DNA of 25,622 nucleotides from Chloroflexota bacterium (GTDB lineage: Bacteria; Chloroflexota; Anaerolineae; Promineifilales; Promineifilaceae). Position numbers and translations under genes: made by a program. The notes under the pieces are model-generated. The model saw only the letters and a program-made list of their open reading frames with translations. It did not search any database and was not told the DNA's origin. Positions 8,809-14,244 of the stretch are shown here, one piece after another (position 1 is the first letter of the stretch; each line of letters starts with the position of its first letter). The DNA lies in contig CP070688.1 in the NCBI GenBank assembly GCA_020353135.1, forward strand, positions 2,934,588 through 2,960,209, written 5' to 3'.

Positions 8809-8916
8809 TCGCTACCGATCTGACGGTCGCTACCGATCTGACGGTCGCTACCGATCTGGTGGTCGCTACCGATCTGACGGTCGCTACCGACCCGGCAGTC
8901 GCTGCCCATCTAGAGA
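8809..8916. repeat. 18-bp direct tandem repeat array, about 6 units
   Basis: The unit TCGCTACCGATCTGACGG repeats head to tail: exact at 8809-8826, 8827-8844 and 8863-8880, with two changes at 8845-8862, and degenerate at 8881-8898 and 8899-8916. Each unit contains ACCG-ATCTGA-CGGT, a short inverted repeat. The array fills the gap between the phosphatase and thiamine-enzyme genes, and its degenerate units supply the last codons and stop of the phosphatase gene. It lies 60 bp upstream of the thiamine-enzyme start. It could be an array of protein-binding sites, a chain of small RNA hairpins, or a simple minisatellite. Confidence 0.9.
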
Positions 8917-10971
8917 TCGCTGTACAAGCATCAGCGTGATATCGTCGAATTGGGGTGCTTCGCCCGCGAACTCGTGGACGGAAAGGGAGATCAGCGAAGC
9001 CATATCTCGCACGGCCCGGCCGGCCAACATGCCTTCATCCACGGCGTCCAGCAGGCGCTTTTCGCCGAACTCCTGGCCATCAACATTTTGCGCCTCCGTG
9101 ACGCCGTCAGTATAAGCGATCAGGATATCGCCGGGGTTCATCTGAACCACGTTCTGCCGCCAACCCATTTCGGGAAACATGCCCAATGGTATGCCGGTGC
9201 GACTCAGCTCTTGCGGTGCAACATTGCGGCCGTTGTTTATCAAATAGGCGGGATTATGCCCGGCGTTTGCGTAGGTCAATTGGCCATTCGACGCGTCTAA
9301 AACGCCGAAGAACACGGTCACGAATTGATCCGATTCCGTGTCCTGAAGGATTCGTTCGTTTGTCATCTGTAGCGCCATTTCCGGATGGTCGGGATGCTGC
9401 ATGGCGTAAGTACGAATGAGGGTGCGACTGAGGGCCATGTATAGGGCCGCGCCGGTCCCCTTGTCGGCGACGTCGGCGACGATGATGCCTATCCGACCGC
9501 CATCCAGGTCCACGAAGTCATAGAAGTCGCCAGATGTCTGGCGCGCCGGTTCCAGGGCGGCTGAGATTTCCCAACCGGGCACATCAGGCAGGCTGTTTGG
9601 CAGGAACGTCGCCTGAATCTCTCCGGCCACTTCAAGTTCCCGAGCCATTTTCACCGATTGCACGGTTTGTTCGTACACCTCGGCCCGGCGCAGGGCGGAG
9701 GCTATTTGGGCGGCCAATGATTGGACGGCCGGCAGGAAATCCATCACGTCGCCATAATCTTCTCGCTTGAGGACATAGATGCCGCCGCGAATCTCGCCGT
9801 CCTCAGCCACAACGGGCACGATTAAACCCTTGCGCGTGATCCGGCCCAACCGTTCCTCGGCCAGGCGCACTTGAGAAAGCTGGTAATATGGCTGCGATCC
9901 TTTCTGGGCCAGTTGCCGCGCCTTGTCAGTTTCAGGGAATTCAGATGTGGTCTCGGTCTGATAGAGGATCGTATCCGGATCAAGCCAAATATATAGCAGC
10001 GACCGCGGCAACATGCCGGCCAAATGCTCGCTCAGCAATTCGGGCAGCGCATTTGGGTCATCCGGCGGCGCGTCGATGATCGATCGCCCCAGTGACTCCA
10101 GGACAGCCAACTCCTTAGAGCGCTGCTCGCTGTGGGATGCGGATTGACTCAGGCGGTGGGCCAACACGGCCGACAAAAAGGCGGCGATCATGAAGAACAG
10201 GTAGGCGCCCAATCCATGGTCGCCGTAAAGGCCCGCGGCCAGAATAGCGAACGGCAAGGCCACATAGGACATGTTGATGCCAAGAAACAGAAAGCGGATA
10301 ACTGCCAGAGGCCTGGTGACGATCTCGCCCTGGTAAGCAGCGTATATCGCAATCAGTCTGCGAGCAAAGGGAATTATCAGAATTGAGACAGTTACCAAAT
10401 AGGCCAGTGAGCCAACCAGCGCCGCCCAGAAGTATGAGGTCTGCAGGCCAGGGAATGGCAGCACGCCTCCTAACCATTGGTAAACGGTCAAGCCTACCAG
10501 CGTGCCAAGGATGGTGAAGGTTAAATCACTTACGTAATTCCGGAATAAACTCCAGCGATAGTCTATGCTGCTTTCGCGGCGGATTCGATTAACGTAGATG
10601 ACGCTTGAAAGAATGATGTATATCCATAGAACCGATGGGCCGAAGATTAAGGCGCCGGACCAGGCTACCATCGGTTCCAGGGTACCGCTGGCGGAGGCGA
10701 AGAACGACGCCGTCATTTGCAACCGTAGTTCGAAAGTATAGCGAGTGAAAATGGCCAGGAGGATGAAATAGACTACAAGCTCCGGCCAGCTTTGAACCAG
10801 GGTGGCGACGTCGGTGAGCCAGACAAGCCAGATTAGACTTACGATCAATAGTGGCAGCGTTGTCAGCAGCGCGCTGATGTCCAGGAGCCGGCCGGCTCTG
10901 TCCAAACCACTTGTTTCTTCGATCTCCGGCCGCACTCTGAGCGCCAGCCGATCCACCCAATTCTCTTTCAT
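8884..10971 (-). CDS. Membrane-anchored GAF-PP2C phosphatase (RsbU/SpoIIE-like)
   Basis: From the ATG at 10969-10971 this is a 695-aa protein. An N-terminal domain of about eight membrane helices (residues 31-273) is followed by a short helical linker, a GAF-like sensor (about 290-430, with VPVVAEDGEIRGGIYVL), a helix with MARELEVAGEIQATFLP, and a C-terminal PP2C-type serine phosphatase domain (about 455-690). The metal-binding aspartates of PP2C are present: SGDFYDF, IIVADVADKGTGAALYMA, AYTDGVTE and QFDDITLML. Such proteins usually act in partner-switching pathways by dephosphorylating an anti-sigma antagonist; none is encoded here. A TTG start at 10998 would add nine residues, but neither start has a close ribosome binding site, so the start is uncertain. 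The last ten residues are encoded by degenerate 18-bp repeats. A receiver-domain gene lies upstream on the same strand. Confidence 0.9.
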   Translation of the reverse strand: MKENWVDRLALRVRPEIEETSGLDRAGRLLDISALLTTLPLLIVSLIWLVWLTDVATLVQSWPELVVYFILLAIFTRYTFELRLQMTASFFASASGTLEPMVAWSGALIFGPSVLWIYIILSSVIYVNRIRRESSIDYRWSLFRNYVSDLTFTILGTLVGLTVYQWLGGVLPFPGLQTSYFWAALVGSLAYLVTVSILIIPFARRLIAIYAAYQGEIVTRPLAVIRFLFLGINMSYVALPFAILAAGLYGDHGLGAYLFFMIAAFLSAVLAHRLSQSASHSEQRSKELAVLESLGRSIIDAPPDDPNALPELLSEHLAGMLPRSLLYIWLDPDTILYQTETTSEFPETDKARQLAQKGSQPYYQLSQVRLAEERLGRITRKGLIVPVVAEDGEIRGGIYVLKREDYGDVMDFLPAVQSLAAQIASALRRAEVYEQTVQSVKMARELEVAGEIQATFLPNSLPDVPGWEISAALEPARQTSGDFYDFVDLDGGRIGIIVADVADKGTGAALYMALSRTLIRTYAMQHPDHPEMALQMTNERILQDTESDQFVTVFFGVLDASNGQLTYANAGHNPAYLINNGRNVAPQELSRTGIPLGMFPEMGWRQNVVQMNPGDILIAYTDGVTEAQNVDGQEFGEKRLLDAVDEGMLAGRAVRDMASLISLSVHEFAGEAPQFDDITLMLVQRSLDGQRLPGR

Positions 10972-11006
10972 AAGCCCAATCGTGTGCCTTCTTGCCAATG
11001 TGTGCT

Positions 11007-11048
11007 ACGCACATAGCGTGACGCACATAGCGTTACGCACATAGCGTG
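11007..11048. repeat. 14-bp tandem repeat with embedded dyad, three units
   Basis: Three consecutive units of ACGCACATAGCGTG (the second ends in T): 11007-11020, 11021-11034 and 11035-11048, followed by a partial ACGC. Each unit is itself an inverted repeat, ACGC-ACATA-GCGT, and the junctions form a second dyad, GCGT-N-ACGC. The array lies immediately upstream of the phosphatase gene and looks like a multi-site operator. The binding protein is unknown. Confidence 0.85.
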
Positions 11049-11082
11049 ACGCAGCGCGCGCATTCTACTCGGAGAGCGTGGT

Positions 11083-11098
11083 CCGGGCAATTGCCCGG
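11083..11098. promoter_or_regulatory. Perfect 16-bp palindrome CCGGGCAATTGCCCGG
   Basis: CCGGGCAATTGCCCGG is identical to its reverse complement. It lies about 110 bp upstream of the phosphatase ATG and 35 bp upstream of the 14-bp repeat array, so it may be a dimeric operator site. With no loop it is a poor hairpin candidate. Function is inferred only from position and symmetry. Confidence 0.55.
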
Positions 11099-11396
11099 TG
11101 AACAATGTCCCTAATCCATTGGCCATTAGCTGCCAGGAAGGAAACAGCAGCTCTGCTTGCTTCCACGGTAACGGTCACTAAGCTGAGTGGCGTCGACCGT
11201 CGTGATGTCCGAAATAGTGTTTGAGGCTACCGCTGGCTCCCCAGGCGGCACACGCTCTGCCGCTGGTCAGCTGATGAACTTCATGTAGTGAGGGCGGATT
11301 GTGTCCTGCTTGCCGGCGAAGCTCTTTGCTCCCATCCCATCAATTCCACAAATCCTGTCCGATCGTCCCGATCCGTGCGACTCCGCATGCCGTTCT

Positions 11397-11762
11397 TTAA
11401 GCGGCTATCATGGCCTTCAATCGCTTGAGAAAATCGTCGATGCTGAAAGGCTTGGTGACAAAGTCCTCAACGCCCGCCTCTGCGGCCGATCTCCTGGCAA
11501 AGGTCGCGCCGTAAGCTGTCAGCACCATGATCGGTATGTGAGCGCACGTACGGTCCCTGCGCAGCCGCTTGGCCACTTCAAAACCATCCATGCCTGGCAT
11601 GATTATGTCAAGTATTATGACGTCCGGCTTATGCTGCTTGGCCTGCTGCAGACCGCTGGTGCCGTCATCGGCAGTAAATACTTCAAAGTCATTTTTGCCC
11701 AAGACCTTGGTCAATATATTCTGCAAGTGCGGATCGTCGTCGATCAACAATACCTTCGGCAT
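11397..11762 (-). CDS. Receiver-only response regulator (CheY-like)
   Basis: This 121-aa single-domain receiver protein opens with MPKVLLIDDDPHLQ, whose acidic residues 8-10 bind Mg. It has the phosphorylation site Asp52 in VIILDIIMPGMDG, the conserved Thr82 in VLTAYG, and Lys104 in FVTKPF, so every catalytic residue of a functional receiver is present. There is no output domain; it must act by binding a partner. The start is the ATG at 11760-11762 because AGGAGG stands about six bases upstream; a longer frame starting at 11807 has no such support. It is the gene upstream of the PP2C phosphatase on the same strand, about 425 bases away, which suggests but does not prove a shared signalling path. 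Confidence 0.93.
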   Translation of the reverse strand: MPKVLLIDDDPHLQNILTKVLGKNDFEVFTADDGTSGLQQAKQHKPDVIILDIIMPGMDGFEVAKRLRRDRTCAHIPIMVLTAYGATFARRSAAEAGVEDFVTKPFSIDDFLKRLKAMIAA

Positions 11763-12087
11763 GTCGACCTCCTGTCGTATATCAGATAAATGCTGTGTAT
11801 GAATCAAGACTGGCGAAATAACTAAGGCGCAGATTACTGCGCCTACCTATTCTAAAAGAGCGTTAAAAGGCCGGAAAAATACCTCTCTTTCACGTTCCGC
11901 CAACAGAACTGTCGCCGCCAGTCAGCACTGGGCAGGGGTAGTCGGCCCCCTGGGCTATGGCTACGGCTGTCGATTTGGAAACAAAAGGGAAACGGCGTCA
12001 CAGGCGCTCGGCTGAACGGCCGAGGCGAGTTTGTATGGAGCTGTGAAAACGATCAATCTGATGGCGGCCGGCGAACCGGGCCAACTG
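11763..12087. other. Intergenic region upstream of response regulator
   Basis: These 325 bases lie between the 60-aa membrane protein and the response regulator, both on the minus strand. They hold the AGGAGG site of the regulator gene, a stem-loop at 11825-11844, and a weak minus-strand promoter candidate around 11775-11815 (TTGATT followed by AT-rich sequence). I see no gene. Confidence 0.55.
11825..11844 (-). terminator. Stem-loop, possible terminator of the small membrane protein gene
   Basis: AGGCGCAG (11825-11832) and CTGCGCCT (11837-11844) form a perfect 8-bp stem with an ATTA loop. On the minus strand it is followed by TAGTTATTTCG, a weak T-rich stretch rather than a clean T-run. It lies between the 60-aa membrane protein and the response regulator, so it could end the first transcript or shape the leader of the second. 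Confidence 0.45.
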
Positions 12088-12270
12088 TCAATTCAGCAGA
12101 TTATTGGCCAGTATGGCGATGCCGATCACAATGACAACAACCATTGATAGCTTCAACCAATCAGGGACAGCTTCCCAGATGGCGAAGGCGACCTCGCGCA
12201 CCATAAGCAATATGACTCCCGCCGCGAACAAGATGGCCACCACCCCCAATGGCGCTGTGGAATCCATCAT
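12088..12270 (-). CDS. Small two-helix membrane protein (60 aa)
   Basis: I do not recognise a family. The 60-aa product has two hydrophobic segments, about residues 8-30 (GVVAILFAAGVILLMVREVAF) and 40-58 (LKLSMVVVIVIGIAILANNL), joined by a short loop with WEAVPDW. It starts ATGATG; the first ATG (12268-12270) has AGGAGG eight bases upstream. A strong sigma-70-like promoter with a palindrome over its -10 lies 44 bases upstream of the start. The good promoter, strong ribosome site and clean two-helix topology argue that it is real. It is alone in its transcript as far as I can see. Confidence 0.75.
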   Translation of the reverse strand: MMDSTAPLGVVAILFAAGVILLMVREVAFAIWEAVPDWLKLSMVVVIVIGIAILANNLLN

Positions 12271-12310
12271 GTCCGGACCCTCCTATGGCGGTTTGTTAGC
12301 ACAGGCGGGT

Positions 12311-12343
12311 AGTACTATAGTACTGGCGGGGGGCCAGAGTCAA
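12311..12343 (-). promoter_or_regulatory. Promoter with palindromic operator over the -10
   Basis: On the minus strand: -35 TTGACT (complement of 12338-12343), an 18-base spacer, and -10 TATAGT (complement of 12314-12319). The -10 lies inside AGTACTATAGTACT (12311-12324), a perfect 14-bp palindrome that would suit a dimeric repressor blocking the -10. It drives the 60-aa membrane protein gene starting at 12270. Confidence 0.65.
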
Positions 12344-12547
12344 GTGTTTTAGACATAACGAAGGAAATTGCCCGGCAGCCAAACTCAGCTCCGCAAATAA
12401 GGGCCGGCCACGAGATTTGTCGGCTGGCGACGAAGGGGCGAGCGCGGCCATGGGTATATAGTGCTATCGGCGGGGATGGCCGAAGTCAGTATGATACATG
12501 GACCAAGTCGGCTTGTGAGCATCATCGTTTTCCATAGGACCAGCGCC

Positions 12548-12802
12548 GTGCCAAAGATCATCAAAACAGTGAAGATTCCCGCCGGAGCCATTGGGCATAG
12601 TTTCAACGTTAAGAGTTGGAATTCCGTGATGGGCCCAGGGATGATGGACACGATCATCGATGCATGGACGGCAAAGGGTTTCAGGCTCGTCAACGCAACG
12701 CCGATTGGGGGCAGTCGGGATAAGTCAGCCGAGTATCTGCTCACCTTTGAGAAGGACCTGCGCCGATACCACGGGACAGCGCGGCAGCAGCGGTTATTCT
12801 AG
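12548..12802 (+). CDS. Hypothetical small protein, possibly DUF4177-like
   Basis: This is a tentative 84-aa product starting at GTG 12548-12550, preceded by AGGA about nine bases upstream. The frame is open back to 12461, so ATG 12476 or 12491 are alternatives without ribosome sites. The C-terminal half (DTIIDAWTAKGFRLVNATP, then SAEYLLTFEKDLRR) resembles the pattern of small DUF4177-type proteins, in which a helix is followed by GW/GFxLV and a terminal strand ending in F-x-K/R. There are no membrane segments or signal. It is divergent from the small membrane protein and convergent with the next gene. An overlapping minus-strand frame of 119 codons looks less protein-like. Confidence 0.45.
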   Translation: MPKIIKTVKIPAGAIGHSFNVKSWNSVMGPGMMDTIIDAWTAKGFRLVNATPIGGSRDKSAEYLLTFEKDLRRYHGTARQQRLF

Positions 12803-12905
12803 CAGGCGGCCGCCTACTCCAGGTTGAGAGCCAGTAGATTTACCAGGATGTGCTTTTGGCGTGATCGTGCGGCCGGGCGTGGGCGGGGAGGCACTCCCTG
12901 GAAGG

Positions 12906-13325
12906 CTAGCTAACCAGGAGCATAAGGCCGAGCACGATCCCAGCCGAGACGAGGGCCAGGATCAAGGTTACCGCCAGTTTCCGGGGCGAGCTGAGATTGG
13001 GCCATGAAGGGCGATGCTCGGCGATGCGCAGGAGGTAGGCCGCCAGCTGAGAGGCCAGGAAGGCGGTAATTAGCGACCCAGCCCAAACGATGATTTGCTG
13101 GTTGCCGGCCGGGGCATCTGAATCCGCACCGGGGAGCAAGGCAAAGGCTGCAAGGAAACCGACCGCGCCGCTCATGACGGCCGCCAGCCTGGATGGTGGG
13201 ACAGAGGCTAGCGTGTTCACGGCCGAGGTCAGGTATTCAGAGAAGCTCATCTCAAAATGCGGCAGATGATATCGGTTCAAACCAACCAGACTGGATTTCT
13301 TTGGAGCGTTGCCCTTTCCAGTCAA
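12906..13325 (-). CDS. Hypothetical membrane protein (139 aa)
   Basis: I recognise no family. After a polar N-terminus of about 45 residues, three hydrophobic segments follow: about 47-65 (AAVMSGAVGFLAAFALLPG), 77-97 (IIVWAGSLITAFLASQLAAYL) and 117-138 (AVTLILALVSAGIVLGLMLLV). The TTG at 13323-13325 is chosen as start because AAAGGAG stands seven bases upstream; an internal ATG at 13250 lacks a ribosome site. It is divergent from the selenoprotein candidate gene, with 200 bases between the two starts that must hold both promoters. Confidence 0.6.
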   Translation of the reverse strand: MTGKGNAPKKSSLVGLNRYHLPHFEMSFSEYLTSAVNTLASVPPSRLAAVMSGAVGFLAAFALLPGADSDAPAGNQQIIVWAGSLITAFLASQLAAYLLRIAEHRPSWPNLSSPRKLAVTLILALVSAGIVLGLMLLVS

Positions 13326-13492
13326 TTTTAGACTCCTTTGCCGGCCCGCTCAAGTTCTGGCGCGATAGGATGTTGTAGTTTCTGCTCTTCAGCCAGGTGG
13401 CAGGGCTCAATGGAGGCGATAAGGGCGGCGCCCAGTTGCCTCAGCCGGTAATACTTCTGTAAGATTTACTCAACCCGGCCGTAATCTCACCT

Positions 13493-13521
13493 CGATATTC
13501 TCTGAGACCAGGAGATATAAT
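13493..13521 (+). promoter_or_regulatory. Possible promoter of the redoxin gene
   Basis: A perfect -10 TATAAT (13516-13521) stands 17 bases after TCGATA (13493-13498; four of six match TTGACA). Transcription would start at about the ATG at 13527, giving a leaderless message, yet AGGAG at 13510-13514 also sits at ribosome-site distance. Only one reading can be right; either TATAAT is coincidental or the mRNA is leaderless. Confidence 0.3.
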
Positions 13522-13526
13522 TAGCT

Positions 13527-14174
13527 ATGTCGATCCCACTTCCGCTCAAAACAGCCGTGTTTCTGGCTATCGCCCTGGTCTCGGCCGCCTGTGCTGCTGA
13601 CTCGGAGCCGGCTGCCGACGCTGAACCGTCGAGCTATCCGACCGCCGCGCCAACCGAAGCACCCGTCCCGGCCGCCAGACCTACCGAAACGCCACCAGAA
13701 ACGCCCACACCCCAGCCGGCCGTCATCCTGCCCGATCTGGGCCCCGCGCCTGACATCGCCAACGAGGTCTGGCTCAACACCGACCGGCCGCTCAACCTGG
13801 CCTCGCTCAGGGGCGAAGTCGTCCTAGTCGAGTTCTGGACCTTTGGCTGAATTAACTGCCAGCGGGTGATCCCCTGGGTCAGGGGATGGCATGATAAGTA
13901 CGGCGATGAAGGACTGACCGTGATCGGCGTCCACTATCCCGAATTCAGCTACGAAGAAGATGTCGACAACGTGATAGAAGCGGCCGGGCGTCTGGACGTC
14001 ACCTACCCCATCGCCATCGACAATGACGGCCGGACGTGGCGGGCCTACAACCAACGCTACTGGCCTACCCGCTATGTCCTGGACAAAATCGGCCATATCC
14101 GCTATACACATATCGGAGAGGGCGCATATGAAGAGACCGAAGCCGTTATCCAGACGTTGTTGGCGGAAGGATGA
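13527..14174 (+). CDS. Selenocysteine-containing exported redoxin (DipZ/TlpA-type thioredoxin fold, UxxC), TGA 13848-13850 read as Sec
   Basis: I read one 215-codon gene across the in-frame TGA at 13848-13850. Residues 1-22 form a lipoprotein-like signal (hydrophobic core, then VSAAC; the lipobox is imperfect because the -3 residue is Ser, so plain secretion is possible). A Pro/Thr/Ala-rich linker spans about 23-68. The redoxin domain follows: VVLVEFWTFG, then U108-I-N-C111, then QRVIPWVRGWHDKYG, VIGVHYPEF and YWPTRYVLD with the cis-proline Pro180. DipZ-type relatives have FWTYSCINC here, so the TGA replaces exactly the first, nucleophilic Cys. After the TGA, 107 codons complete the fold without another stop. 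A SECIS-like hairpin follows the TGA. The ATG has AGGAG 12 bases upstream. A molybdopterin oxidoreductase gene follows after 70 bases. A TGC-to-TGA mutation or base-call error is the main alternative. Sec-insertion genes are not in the window. Confidence 0.8.
13869..13887 (+). promoter_or_regulatory. Candidate bacterial SECIS hairpin
   Basis: ATCCCCT (13869-13875) and AGGGGAT (13881-13887) form a perfect 7-bp stem closed by the 5-base loop GGGTC (13876-13880). The loop starts 25 bases after the TGA, and its first two bases are G. Published bacterial SECIS models ask for a stem just 3' of the UGA, an apical loop roughly 16-37 bases away, and at least one G in the first two loop positions; all are met. 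The stem lies inside the coding sequence (IPWVRGW), as bacterial SECIS elements do, and uses AGG and GGA codons that are uncommon in this GC-rich DNA. Confidence 0.72.
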
Positions 14175-14244
14175 TGGTGGAAGGATGAAGGATGAAGCCA
14201 AATGCTGAAGGCTGTAAGCTGAGAGCTTCTTGGAGGAGTCAGTC

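Larger units (their letters stand above)
10999..11396. other. Regulatory-looking intergenic region upstream of the phosphatase gene
   Basis: About 400 bases separate the response-regulator stop from the phosphatase. No credible gene is seen. The phosphatase-proximal part holds a 14-bp tandem repeat array and a perfect 16-bp palindrome, both listed separately. Further up is a dyad AGCTGC (11128-11133)/GCAGCT (11147-11152) around a purine-rich 13-base loop. I found no convincing -35/-10 pair. Confidence 0.6.

Noticed and set aside
8727..8909. Repeat-encoded minus-strand peptide made of GSDRQI-type repeats, and the matching plus-strand TDLTVA repeats.
   Set aside because: An 18-bp repeat necessarily leaves periodic open frames; no ribosome site supports translation.
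11128..11152. AGGAAGGAAACAGCAGC stretch resembling the conserved helix-8 region of SRP (4.5S) RNA.
   Set aside because: The GGAA tetraloop helix with its CAGGTCC/GGA pairing is not formed; it is only a 6-bp dyad (AGCTGC/GCAGCT) with a 13-base purine loop, and the flanks do not pair as in SRP RNA.
12385..12744. 119-codon minus-strand open frame overlapping the small hypothetical gene.
   Set aside because: No ribosome site and less natural residue order than the plus-strand product; at most one of the two is real.
13527..13850. Treating the first half of the redoxin gene as a complete short lipoprotein ending at the TGA.
   Set aside because: It would end in the middle of the thioredoxin active site, while the same frame continues with the rest of the fold and a hairpin follows.
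14230..14244. TTG at 14230 as start of the molybdoenzyme.
   Set aside because: The ATG at 14245 has GGAGGA seven bases upstream, and the five extra codons overlap that ribosome site.
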